Assembly (NCBI GenBank): GCA_947501475.1 | Contig: CANMWA010000013.1 | Coordinates: forward strand, 1-64,000 | DNA: 64,000 bases | Direction of reading: 5' to 3' | Origin: an uncultured Aquimarina sp. | GTDB lineage: Bacteria > Bacteroidota > Bacteroidia > Flavobacteriales > Flavobacteriaceae | In this document: in pieces, positions 52,693 through 61,829 of the stretch | Layout of the letters: each line of letters starts with the position of its first letter | Position numbering within the stretch: the first letter of the stretch is position 1 | Made by a program: the position numbers and the translations under genes | The notes under the pieces: generated by a model | The model's input: only the letters and a program-made list of their open reading frames with translations | Databases searched by the model: none | Told to the model about the DNA's origin: nothing

Positions 52693-53847
52693 CTGAAACC
52701 AAAGTTATACATACTTCCAGTAATTATAATTTCGCAATTTTTTTGCACATCACTATGGTTTGCAGGTAATGCCGTGATTGATGATCTTGCTACTCAATTT
52801 AACTTTGGGTTCAATATTTTGGGGTACCTCTTATCGTTTGTTCAATTTGGATTTATTATTGGCACTTTGACATTTGCATTATTAACCATCGCCGATCGAT
52901 ACTCTCCTTCTCGTATATTTATGATTTGCGCAATTCTAGGAGGAATATGTAACTTATCCTTACTTATCCCAAATATTACTGTATTTAATTTACTTACCGC
53001 CCGTTTTGGCACTGGTTTCTTTTTGGCAGGAATATATCCGGTAGGGATGAAAATAGCTTCAGATTATTATAAAGGTGGGCTAGGAAAGGCTTTAGGTTAT
53101 CTGGTTGGCGCCTTAGTTTTAGGAACAGCTTTTCCGCATTTTATTAATGAGTTTTCGTGGAGTAGTGATTATACAGCGGTTATTGTTAGTACCACACTGT
53201 TAGCTTTTATAGGAGGTTTAAGTATGTGGCTTTTAGTGCCCGACGGCCCCTATAGAAAACCGGCTTCTAAACTACAACTCGGGGTTGTAACACAGCTTTT
53301 TAGCATTCCGCAGTTTAGAAAAGCCGCTTTCGGATATTTTGGACATATGTGGGAACTCTATGCATTTTGGGGATTTGTACCTGTTATTCTAAAAACGTAT
53401 GCTAACCAACAAGGAATTGATCTTCAGGTATCATTCTGGTCCTTTATTGTCATTGGAGTAGGAACTATATCATGTATTCTAGGAGGATTAATTTCGTTGC
53501 GCAAAGGCAGTAGAAAGGTTGCCTACAACTCATTATTACTTTCTGGAATATTTTGCATTACCTCTCCCTTGCTTTTTATGCTTCAACCTCAAGTATTTAT
53601 AGTTGTTCTATGTCTTTGGGGAATGCTAGTGATATCAGATTCTCCACAATTCTCAACGATGGTAGCCGCATCTTCTCCACCCGAACTTAGAGGAACAGCA
53701 CTTACTATAACAAATTGTATCGGATTTGCCATTACTATTATAAGCATTCAATTATTATCATTTTTGTTGGGTAAAATCGATGACACATTATTATATGTAT
53801 CCTTAAGCATTGGTCCTATTTTTGGGCTATACTCATTACGGAAATAA
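52693..53847 (+). CDS. MFS transporter with a non-ATG start
   Basis: A 12-helix major facilitator of about 384 residues. In-frame coding extends from CTG at 52693: LKPKLYILPVIIISQFFCTS is clearly the missing first helix of the family (a TAG lies at 52687-52689). An internal GTG at 52774 would remove this helix, so the CTG (or a nearby ATA/ATT codon) is the likely initiator. FGTGFFLAGIYPVGMKIASDYY (helix 4) and a short LRKGSRKVAYNSLL loop before the second half support the identity. Substrate unknown; its position after otsA-otsB hints at sugar transport. Confidence 0.75.
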   Translation: MKPKLYILPVIIISQFFCTSLWFAGNAVIDDLATQFNFGFNILGYLLSFVQFGFIIGTLTFALLTIADRYSPSRIFMICAILGGICNLSLLIPNITVFNLLTARFGTGFFLAGIYPVGMKIASDYYKGGLGKALGYLVGALVLGTAFPHFINEFSWSSDYTAVIVSTTLLAFIGGLSMWLLVPDGPYRKPASKLQLGVVTQLFSIPQFRKAAFGYFGHMWELYAFWGFVPVILKTYANQQGIDLQVSFWSFIVIGVGTISCILGGLISLRKGSRKVAYNSLLLSGIFCITSPLLFMLQPQVFIVVLCLWGMLVISDSPQFSTMVAASSPPELRGTALTITNCIGFAITIISIQLLSFLLGKIDDTLLYVSLSIGPIFGLYSLRK

Positions 53848-53909
53848 CTCTATATCGGGAAAAACCAAAAAGATTATCAAGGAAACCGGAGACATCTGTT
53901 TGCAGAAAT

Positions 53910-54107
53910 ATGGCTCATTTTAATGAAAAAGGAAACAAAATTTTTAAATACAACCCTAAAATAGATTCTGAATGGAGTGTTTTTTATTCTTTGATGACAA
54001 AAAAATTAGTAATATTACCAGGGGATAGAACTTTATTAACTGTGATAGCTAATATCGCAAATAATAAATATAAAACCTGTTTTTATTATAAAATACATCT
54101 ATACTAA
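53910..54107 (+). CDS. short open frame of doubtful coding status
   Basis: A 65-codon frame (MAHFNEKGNKIFKYNPKID region) directly before the amidohydrolase gene, with 6 bp between. It has no recognisable domain, signal or hydrophobic pattern and may be leader RNA. Kept only because it is close to and in the same orientation as the next gene. Confidence 0.2.
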   Translation: MAHFNEKGNKIFKYNPKIDSEWSVFYSLMTKKLVILPGDRTLLTVIANIANNKYKTCFYYKIHLY

Positions 54108-54113
54108 CTAATA

Positions 54114-55838
54114 ATGAAAAAAATCACAATCTCATTCATTGCATTTGCATTAAGTTATACCAGTCTCATTGCTCAATCAACACTTATAGAAAACATTAAT
54201 ATTATAGATGTTGAAACAGGAAAAATTAATCCTAAACAAAATATATTGATCGAAGGAGAGAAAATCATATCAATCTCTTCTAAAAAAATTCAGTCAAAAG
54301 AAAATACCTCTGTAATTAATGGAGCTGATAAATACATAATGCCAGGGATGATCGATACACATATTCATTTTTTCCAAACTGGTGATATATATACAAGACC
54401 AGATGCAGAAGACTTGACTCATATTGTTCCTTATGAAGAGGAAATTCAATTTGCAAAAGATATTATTCCAGATAACTTTAAAAGATACCTTAGATTAGGT
54501 ATAACAACAGTAATGGATGTTGGAGGACCTTTTTATAATTTTAAAGTAAGAGATAGTATTACCAAAAATAATCTATCTCCTAATGTATATCTTACTGGTC
54601 CTTTATTTTCACCATATCAGCCTAAAGCTTTCTCAAAATTAGATGATATTCCTATTGAAAAAATTACTTCAATTGAAGAAGCCACTGTTCTTTTTAATAA
54701 AATGTTACCTTATAAGCCTAATTTTATTAAAGTATGGTATATAGTTAATAAAGATAATCCTGCTGAAAAAAGTTTCCCAGTGATAAAACACATTGCGGAA
54801 TTAGCTCATAAAAATAATCTTAAGCTTGCTGTACATGCTACGCAATTAAATACGGCAAAACTAGCAATTAAAGCAGGAGGTGATATATTAGTACATAGTA
54901 TACGAGATCATGTCGTTGATAAAGAATTTGTTGATCTGATTAAAAAAAATAATGTCACATATATTCCTACTTTACTAGTATCAAAAAATTATTGGAAATC
55001 TTTTCTAGCAAAACCTGATAATCATCCCCAAGATCTTGCATTTGCAAACCCAAAAATATATGGAACTCTAACAGATCTAAAAAAGATCTCAGATGATAAA
55101 GTCTCTAAGAGAATAAGAAATTTGAGAAAAGATGATAGTAAATTAAAAATATTTTATGCAAAAAAAGATAGTGTAATGCATAAAAATTTAAAAATACTTA
55201 ATGATAATGGAGTCAATATTGCTACCGGTACTGATGCAGGAAATATAGGTACCATGCATGCTTCATCTTATATTCAAGAAATTGAGGCTATGCAAAAATC
55301 AGGAATTAGCAATTTGGATATTATCAAAGCTTCAACGATTAATGCCGCAAAAGGTTTTGGATTAGATAATAATATTGGTTCTGTCTTAGAAAGCAAGCTA
55401 GCAGATTTAATTATTCTAAATAAAAACCCGATAGAAGATCTTAAAAATCTTAATACTATCGAAAAAGTTATTAAAAGTGGTAAGATACTAGAACCGTCTG
55501 AACTAATTAAAGAAACTCCTCAACAAGTTGTTCAAAGGCAAGTTAACGCCTATAATGCAAGAAATATTGATGCATTTATGAGTACCTATGCAGACTCTAT
55601 CAAAGTTTATAATTTCCCGAAAGAAATTATAATGGATGGAAAAGAACAAGTTCGAGACCGATTTCAAAAAATATTTGATAAAGTACCTAATTTGTATTGC
55701 GAAATAAAAAATCGCATCGTATTAGGAAATAAAGTAGTGGATCGTGAATATGTTCGATTTAATGAAAAATATTCTAATGTTATTGCTGTATATGAAGTAA
55801 TAGATGGAAAAATTTCTAAAGTCACCTTCATAAGATAA
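54114..55838 (+). CDS. exported amidohydrolase fused to a SnoaL/NTF2-like domain
   Basis: A 574-residue protein with a signal peptide (ISFIAFALSYTSLIAQ). The metal-dependent amidohydrolase barrel spans about 20-460: YIMPGMIDTHIHF (HxH), KLAVHATQLNTAK (His), ILVHSIRDHVV (His) and ATGTDAGNIGTMH (catalytic Asp). Residues about 465-574 form an SnoaL/NTF2-like domain: VVQRQVNAYNARNIDAFMSTYADSIKVYNFP, RDRFQKIF and VIAVYEVIDGKISKVTFI. The fusion suggests substrate binding or dimerisation by the C-terminal domain. Family members include imidazolonepropionase-like and prolidase-like enzymes; substrate unknown. Confidence 0.88.
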   Translation: MKKITISFIAFALSYTSLIAQSTLIENINIIDVETGKINPKQNILIEGEKIISISSKKIQSKENTSVINGADKYIMPGMIDTHIHFFQTGDIYTRPDAEDLTHIVPYEEEIQFAKDIIPDNFKRYLRLGITTVMDVGGPFYNFKVRDSITKNNLSPNVYLTGPLFSPYQPKAFSKLDDIPIEKITSIEEATVLFNKMLPYKPNFIKVWYIVNKDNPAEKSFPVIKHIAELAHKNNLKLAVHATQLNTAKLAIKAGGDILVHSIRDHVVDKEFVDLIKKNNVTYIPTLLVSKNYWKSFLAKPDNHPQDLAFANPKIYGTLTDLKKISDDKVSKRIRNLRKDDSKLKIFYAKKDSVMHKNLKILNDNGVNIATGTDAGNIGTMHASSYIQEIEAMQKSGISNLDIIKASTINAAKGFGLDNNIGSVLESKLADLIILNKNPIEDLKNLNTIEKVIKSGKILEPSELIKETPQQVVQRQVNAYNARNIDAFMSTYADSIKVYNFPKEIIMDGKEQVRDRFQKIFDKVPNLYCEIKNRIVLGNKVVDREYVRFNEKYSNVIAVYEVIDGKISKVTFIR

Positions 55839-55922
55839 TATTGCCCCATCCTCTTATAAATATGTTAATCTCTCTTTTTTCCTAAACCCTTTTATTTAAA
55901 TTAGGCCATTAAACGAATACAA

Positions 55923-57263
55923 ATGAAGACATTTCTTACCCTAACATTACTATTATTTACTATCATTTTAACAGCACAAACCGATCAAAAGATTTATGAT
56001 ATTATCGACGCCATTTCTGCCGATAGAATCGAAAAAGACATCAAGACATTAGCTGGTTTTGGTACTCGACACACATTAAGTGATACTGTATCTAAAACCC
56101 GTGGGATAGGCGCTGCAAGACGGTGGATCAAATCAGAGTTTGAGAAAATTTCTAAAGATTGCAACAATTGCCTCGAAGTTTTTTACCAAAAAGATCTGGT
56201 AAAAAAAGGAGCTAATCAACGTATTGTAAAAGATGTATGGGTAGTAAATGTTGTTGCCATACAACGAGGTACAAAATACCCTAATCGATATATTATGATG
56301 AGTGGGGATATTGATTCTAGAATATCAGATCCTACAGACTATACCAACGATGCTCCCGGAGCTAATGATAATGCCAGTGGTATGGCAGGAGCTATTGAAG
56401 CAGCAAGAGTATTGTCTAAACACAAATTTGAAAATAGCATTATCTATGTAGGATTATCAGGTGAAGAACAAGGATTATTTGGCGGAAAAGGATTAGCAAA
56501 ATATGCCAAAGATAAAAATTGGGAAATCATAGGAGTCATGAATAATGATATGATCGGTAATATTAAAGGTGTGGATGGCGTAATCGACAACAGAACTTTT
56601 AGAATATTTTCTGAACCTGTGCCACCAACCGAAACAAAAGAACAACGAGAATCTCGACGTTTTTATGGAGGCGAAGTAGATGGTATTTCGCGACAATTAG
56701 CGCGATATATTCATAAGACAGTAAAAACCTATATGCCCGAAATGAACCCCATGCTAGTATACAGACTCGATCGTTTTGGTCGCGGAGGTCATCACAGGCC
56801 ATTTAACGATGCTGGTTATGCAGGAATTCGTATTATGGAAGCTCATGAAAACTATACGCAACAACACCAAGACATAAGAGAAGAGAATGGTATTAAATAT
56901 GGAGATGTTGTTGCGCATGTTAATTTTGATTATGCGGCAAAACTAACTGCAGTAAATGCAATTAACCTTGCCAGCATTGCTTTGGCTCCTCCTGCTCCAA
57001 CAGAAGTAGGAATAGGTGGAATTGTAGAGCCTTCGGCTAAATTTAGATGGAAAAAAGCTAGTGGAAACAATATAAAAGGATACAAAATTTACTGGAGAGA
57101 GACTACTTCTCCCACATGGGATAATAGTCGTTTTGTTGGAAATGTAGATAATTTTGTACTTGATGGTATTGTTATCGATAACTACTTTTTTGGCATTGCG
57201 ACCATTGGAGAAAATGGGTTTGAAAGCGCTGTAGTATTTCCTTCAAAGATTTTCAGGAAATAA
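55923..57263 (+). CDS. M28 family zinc aminopeptidase, exported
   Basis: A 446-residue metallopeptidase with signal peptide (MKTFLTLTLLLFTIILTAQ). The M28 core has metal and catalytic residues in YIMMSGDIDSR, DAPGANDNASGMAGAIEAA (bridging Asp), VGLSGEEQGLFGGKGLAKY (catalytic Glu-Glu) and IGVMNNDMIGN (Asp). The C-terminal 90 residues (PTEVGIGGIVEPSAKFRWKK, NIKGYKIYWRE) form a fibronectin type III-like domain. Probably removes N-terminal residues from peptides in the periplasm or outside the cell. Confidence 0.9.
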   Translation: MKTFLTLTLLLFTIILTAQTDQKIYDIIDAISADRIEKDIKTLAGFGTRHTLSDTVSKTRGIGAARRWIKSEFEKISKDCNNCLEVFYQKDLVKKGANQRIVKDVWVVNVVAIQRGTKYPNRYIMMSGDIDSRISDPTDYTNDAPGANDNASGMAGAIEAARVLSKHKFENSIIYVGLSGEEQGLFGGKGLAKYAKDKNWEIIGVMNNDMIGNIKGVDGVIDNRTFRIFSEPVPPTETKEQRESRRFYGGEVDGISRQLARYIHKTVKTYMPEMNPMLVYRLDRFGRGGHHRPFNDAGYAGIRIMEAHENYTQQHQDIREENGIKYGDVVAHVNFDYAAKLTAVNAINLASIALAPPAPTEVGIGGIVEPSAKFRWKKASGNNIKGYKIYWRETTSPTWDNSRFVGNVDNFVLDGIVIDNYFFGIATIGENGFESAVVFPSKIFRK

Positions 57264-57297
57264 CTATCAATCATAATTAACCACTAAAACCTTAACA

Positions 57298-58230
57298 ATG
57301 AAATTTCTAAAAACAATTTCAATCGCCATTGTACTTGCATTACTATCATGTAAGCAACAACCTAAAGCAGAGGAAAATGTAGGAATAGAAACGGTAGAGA
57401 AAGAAGAAGAGAAAACAAGTGAAATTATAGTGTATAAAGATTTTGAATCAAAGTATGTAATCCCACGTAATGTTGAAGTTTTTCTACCTACTGGCTATGA
57501 TGCTACTTCAATAGAAAAATATAAAGTACTCTATATGCACGATGGTCAGAATGTATTTAATTCTGAAACATCATATACAGGGATTGATTGGGGCGTAGAT
57601 GAAGCTATTGATAGTTTAATGAAAATCGGAAAAATCAAAAATACCATTGTTGTTGCTCCCTGGAACACGGTAAAAAAACGTTTCTCTGAATATATGCCTA
57701 AAGCTCCGGCCGAAATAAGCGAAAATCCACAGGCTAAAGCTTCTTTAAAAGAAAACACAGGCTATGATGCACTATACTCTGACGAATATTTAAAATTTTT
57801 GGTCGAAGAGTTAAAGCCATTTATAGAAAAAACCTATAATGTATCATCTAAAACTGAAGATACTTCGATCATGGGATCTTCTATGGGCGGACTGATTTCA
57901 TTATATGCCATTTGTAAATATCCAGAGGTATTTGGATCAGCTGGATGTGTTTCTACGCATTGGCCGGTACAAATTTTAGGCGAAGCTTATATTAAAACCT
58001 TACCTACTACATTACCCGATCCTGCAACTCATAAAATCTATTTTGATTTTGGTACCGAAGGTTTAGATGCACAATACGAACCGTTTCAGAAACAAGTAGA
58101 CAAAATGATGGTAGCTAAAGGATATACTGAAAGCAATAATTGGATCACTAAAAAATTTGATGGAGCTGGTCATAACGAGAAAAGTTGGAATGAAAGAGTA
58201 CACATCCCGCTTGAGTTTTTGTTACAATAA
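57298..58230 (+). CDS. esterase lipoprotein, alpha/beta fold (IroE/Fes-like)
   Basis: A 310-residue protein with lipobox LALLSC. The putative-esterase domain runs from about residue 50: PRNVEVFLPTGYDATS, LYMHDGQNVFNSETSYTGIDWG and the nucleophile elbow SIMGSSMGGLISLYAICKYPE (Ser about 198). A late Asp in FDFGTEGLDAQYE and His in FDGAGHNEKSWNERV complete the triad. This family includes enterochelin esterases and carbohydrate acetyl/feruloyl esterases; here, amid polysaccharide-degrading genes, a carbohydrate esterase is plausible but unproven. Confidence 0.85.
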   Translation: MKFLKTISIAIVLALLSCKQQPKAEENVGIETVEKEEEKTSEIIVYKDFESKYVIPRNVEVFLPTGYDATSIEKYKVLYMHDGQNVFNSETSYTGIDWGVDEAIDSLMKIGKIKNTIVVAPWNTVKKRFSEYMPKAPAEISENPQAKASLKENTGYDALYSDEYLKFLVEELKPFIEKTYNVSSKTEDTSIMGSSMGGLISLYAICKYPEVFGSAGCVSTHWPVQILGEAYIKTLPTTLPDPATHKIYFDFGTEGLDAQYEPFQKQVDKMMVAKGYTESNNWITKKFDGAGHNEKSWNERVHIPLEFLLQ

Positions 58231-58535
58231 AGGCGAGTATTATTTGTGATGTCTTATTGAACACAGAAAATATATGCAGTATGATTTTTTATCTATTTGC
58301 AGTACTTCTGCCCTGTCTACTTACTACCATTTCGTTAGGCAAAGGGTGAAATACAACCTTTTGAAACGGGATAATCATAATACACGCCCAATTTTTCTCC
58401 AATACTAATGGCTCACCTCGTGGTGATCGGGAAAATAAATTCCGATTTCTGCAAGAACAAAGTCCATTATGCTCCGACAGCTGTGATGGACATTCGTTCT
58501 CTATACGATCAAGTAATACTGGTATCTCAACCTTT
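58231..58535. other. intergenic stretch of higher GC than its surroundings
   Basis: 305 bp. A minus-strand frame reaching into the DUF885 gene (58289-58588) contains SRSPRGEPLVLE and similar, but matches no family. Base composition looks less AT-rich than flanks. No promoter or terminator found. Confidence 0.4.
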
Positions 58536-60431
58536 TTAGGGTTCTTTACTACCTTCATTTTTGGCAAGTGTATCATCGATATAGGCATCGATAATCTCTT
58601 CCAGAATATCTAAAGGAACTGCTCCGTTTTTCAATACCGCATTATGAAAATCTTTTAAGTCAAACGTATTACCAAGCTTCTTTTTTGCTTTTTCTCTAAG
58701 CTCTAATATTTTCATCATACCAATCTTATACGCACAAGCTTGTCCTGGCCAAACGATGTATCGTTCTATTTCTGTGGTTACCTCTGTAGTGGTCATTCCT
58801 GTATTTAAAACCATGTATTCAATGGCCTGTTCTCGTGTCCATTTTTTATAATGAATACCAGTATCAACAACCAAACGAACAGCTCTAAACATTTCAGCCT
58901 GTAACCTTCCTAGGTTTCCAAAAGGATCATTTTTATAAAAGCCTAACTCCCATGCCAACTGTTCAGAGTATAATGCCCAACCTTCAATATATGCGGTAAA
59001 AAGCCCTATGGTTCTAAAAATAGGAACACCTTCAAGTTCAGACTGAATTGCTATTTGAAAATGATGTCCTGGTATCCCTTCATGATAGGCTAATGTTTTC
59101 ATTCCAAACTTTACAGACTCATGTACATTCCTAAGGTTAGCATAAAATATACCTCCACGAGATCCATCCATTGCTGGTCTATTATAATAAGCTCCGGCTG
59201 ATCCTTCTTCTTTGAACTCTGGTACTCGTTTCACCTCTAGACCTGCTTTGGGGCGTATATCAAAGGCTTCATCTAAACCTGTACTTATTTCAGCTAATAT
59301 GCGGTCATATTCATCGAGTACCATTTGTCTTCCTTCATCATTATTAGGAAAGAGAAAACGTTCTTCCTTATTCAATTCTTGAATCTTAGCACCCAGTGTT
59401 TTTGTGGTATCTGTATATCCTTCGGTTACAAGAATATGTTGCATTTCGCTTTTTATTCGGGCCACTTCTGATAGTCCGATTTGGTGTACCTCTTCGGGAT
59501 CTAGGTCGGTAGTTGTTCGCTCTTTTAACTGAAGGCGATAATAGGCCTCTCCGTTGGGTAATTTCCATACACCATCATCTGTCGTAGCCTTTTCTTTAAG
59601 TTGTTCGAAATAAGTAATAAGGTTTTTATAGGCTTCAAAAACAGTGGTTTTTATCTCCTCTTCTACTTGTTTTTTGTAAGCATCTTTTTCTTCTTGAGAT
59701 ATGTTTTCAATTTTATCAATTTTTAATTCAAAATTGGTATACAGAATATTTGATTTTACTGGTGATACAACTTTATTCGAATCTTGAAGAGTATCAGTAC
59801 TATTTTTAACTCCAATAAAACCGTTCATTTCATCCAGCACACGATCAATCACAAATTTAGGTGGGATAATCCCTTTGCTCTCCCCTATTTTTAAATTTTC
59901 GATTAATTGATCAAACTTATTATCAAATTTTGATAAACGCGTTATATATGCTTCTGCATCACTTTCATTCCTAAGCTTATGAGCATTCTCCATAAGACTA
60001 GGTAGTGAACTTTGTACACCGCCCATTTGGTTAACCGGATATCCGTGATAGAAAAAAGGTTCACCTTCGATCAGCCCTTCTAAATAAAAAGCCAAAATTT
60101 TGGTGTTTAATTTATTCGCTTCTGATTGCCCTTCAAAATCATAACTCATCAAGGTTTCATAATTCTCTTTCATTTTATTGAAAGACTCCCATTGTTTTGC
60201 ATCAGAAATATCATCTAATTCATCCTTGGATCTATCGTATAAGAATGGGATTCCCATAGAGGTTGTAAGCTCTGGACTTTCTAAAGCAAGCTCAACAAAT
60301 ACTTTGTCATAAAAGTGTTTGATATTAAATGGTCGAAACCAAATAAGATTTCCCAACCAAAAAAGGCCTAATGCGATAATGATGAGTATCGTTCTTGAGG
60401 TCCAGAATTTCCAGGTGCGTTTTTTAGCCAT
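58536..60431 (-). CDS. DUF885 family metallopeptidase-like protein
   Basis: About 631 residues from the ATG at 60431 (MAKKRTWKFW); the upstream ATG gives a leader without features. One N-terminal membrane anchor (TILIIIALGLFWLGNLIWF) is followed by a large helical domain. Near the end the TLAYHEGIPGHHFQIAIQSEL motif contains HEGxPGHH, the zinc-binding signature of the DUF885 group, and VWPGQACAYKIGMMKILELR is conserved. Related members act as carboxypeptidase-like enzymes. It would face the periplasm. Confidence 0.88.
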   Translation of the reverse strand: MAKKRTWKFWTSRTILIIIALGLFWLGNLIWFRPFNIKHFYDKVFVELALESPELTTSMGIPFLYDRSKDELDDISDAKQWESFNKMKENYETLMSYDFEGQSEANKLNTKILAFYLEGLIEGEPFFYHGYPVNQMGGVQSSLPSLMENAHKLRNESDAEAYITRLSKFDNKFDQLIENLKIGESKGIIPPKFVIDRVLDEMNGFIGVKNSTDTLQDSNKVVSPVKSNILYTNFELKIDKIENISQEEKDAYKKQVEEEIKTTVFEAYKNLITYFEQLKEKATTDDGVWKLPNGEAYYRLQLKERTTTDLDPEEVHQIGLSEVARIKSEMQHILVTEGYTDTTKTLGAKIQELNKEERFLFPNNDEGRQMVLDEYDRILAEISTGLDEAFDIRPKAGLEVKRVPEFKEEGSAGAYYNRPAMDGSRGGIFYANLRNVHESVKFGMKTLAYHEGIPGHHFQIAIQSELEGVPIFRTIGLFTAYIEGWALYSEQLAWELGFYKNDPFGNLGRLQAEMFRAVRLVVDTGIHYKKWTREQAIEYMVLNTGMTTTEVTTEIERYIVWPGQACAYKIGMMKILELREKAKKKLGNTFDLKDFHNAVLKNGAVPLDILEEIIDAYIDDTLAKNEGSKEP

Positions 60432-60757
60432 GATGATGAATTTATGTGTATATGAAATTGATAACAATCATAAAATGAATCTATTACTGTTTTTTTGATT
60501 CACTATCTGATTATTGAATATATAAATATATAGATTTTATATCTATAATAATATTCTAACAAGATAATCAAATAACATATAAATATTTTAGGAATGATCT
60601 ACAATGGTTAGGTAAACTTAATAGTGTTTAGCTTAGAGATCACAAAATATACTCTCTTTTTGCTCCTCTGGGTTCATTAAAATGTATTTCTAAAGCCCAT
60701 AAAAAAGCTCTGAATCAAAAATTAGATTCAGAGCTTTTAATAATTCAAAAAACAAAT
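60432..60757. other. intergenic region between DUF885 and astacin genes
   Basis: 326 bp, AT-rich. Contains the astacin terminator at 60701-60738; otherwise nothing recognised. Confidence 0.5.
60701..60738 (-). terminator. intrinsic terminator of the astacin gene
   Basis: AAAAGCTCTGAATC and GATTCAGAGCTTTT form a 14-bp stem with an 8-nt loop; on the minus strand a T-run follows. Confidence 0.9.
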
Positions 60758-61786
60758 TTAGCTAATATAATACCATGTGGTTCCTCTTAATTCTACACGT
60801 CTCCATCTGTCTTGACTAGTATCCCAATACCACCATACATCACTATATCGATATACTCTTACCCCATGTATGGTATAATAATTACCGTTTTCATACTCTT
60901 CTCCTCCTCCATTACCAGGGTACATTTTATTAATTCCCGTAAGATCGCTGTTTGATAACTCGCTACGCTGTGTGCTATATCCACTACCGTCTTTTCTGGT
61001 AATCGTACGTTGACCATTCTTAGAAAATGCTGTTGAGCCATACATCATAATAGATCCAAAATCAAGGCTATTAGTATATTCGCTTCCATCTCTACCTCGT
61101 TGTAGGTAGGTTTGAAAATTATGTTCTTTACCCGATTGTATATTCTGCCATTGGATTGTAATCCAATTGTCTCGGTCTGCACGACTTTGCTCATGCCATA
61201 ATCCTATTGCATGACCAATCTCATGAATAGTACTACCAGTCGAACAACCATTGGCTAAAGTAATATTTTGTCTACCACCAACTCTACCTACGCTAGAGGA
61301 ACATCCAGATCCAAAACGGAAATACACATAGTTATTTTGGTTGGTTCGTTGCACAAATCGTAATGCTGTTTTTGATTCCCAATGGGCTATTGCATTAGTT
61401 ACCCTAGCTTTGTTAGGCAAATTATTGGCAATTGTATAGTATACTATATTATTAGGCCACCTACCACCTGTTCTACCTACACTTTTATAGGTAGGTGTTT
61501 CTCCTTCTTCAAAAACTAGTTTCTGTGGGGTTTTGGATACCATATCTTTTTCAAAAACAATATCACCTTCATAGATATATTCTCCATTTATCTCTTCGAT
61601 AGCCATTTTGGTTCCAGCATAGTACATCTCTGATACTTTACCTGATTGCTCTGGATAGGCAAGTTCTAGTGCTTCATTACCTAGAGATTGATTTTCTACG
61701 CTAGTAGATTCATCAAGCTGCTCTGTTGTACAAGCCACTGCCAATAAAGTCATCATTGACAACGTAATGATTTGGTTTTTCTTCAT
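60758..61786 (-). CDS. astacin-family (M12A) metalloprotease lipoprotein
   Basis: About 342 residues from the ATG at 61786, giving the lipobox signal MKKNQIITLSMMTLLAVAC; the longer upstream frame overlaps the GH16 gene. A propeptide (about 25-105) leads to the catalytic domain: GSTIHEIGHAIGLWHEQSRA has the HExxHxxGxxH zinc motif (His 188, Glu 189, His 192, His 198), and GSIMMYGSTAFSKN the Met-turn. The last 40 residues (YTIHGVRVYRYSDVWWYWD, RRVELRGTTWYY) form a small aromatic-rich domain. Likely a surface protease. Confidence 0.93.
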   Translation of the reverse strand: MKKNQIITLSMMTLLAVACTTEQLDESTSVENQSLGNEALELAYPEQSGKVSEMYYAGTKMAIEEINGEYIYEGDIVFEKDMVSKTPQKLVFEEGETPTYKSVGRTGGRWPNNIVYYTIANNLPNKARVTNAIAHWESKTALRFVQRTNQNNYVYFRFGSGCSSSVGRVGGRQNITLANGCSTGSTIHEIGHAIGLWHEQSRADRDNWITIQWQNIQSGKEHNFQTYLQRGRDGSEYTNSLDFGSIMMYGSTAFSKNGQRTITRKDGSGYSTQRSELSNSDLTGINKMYPGNGGGEEYENGNYYTIHGVRVYRYSDVWWYWDTSQDRWRRVELRGTTWYYIS

Positions 61787-61829
61787 AATAATTGAGTTTG
61801 TGTTACGATTAGTAATTAGGTTTTGAGTA

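Noticed and set aside
58289..58588. 99-codon minus-strand frame overlapping the end of the DUF885 gene
   Set aside because: Overlaps a well-supported gene in another frame and resembles no family; only the somewhat higher GC is noted as an observation.
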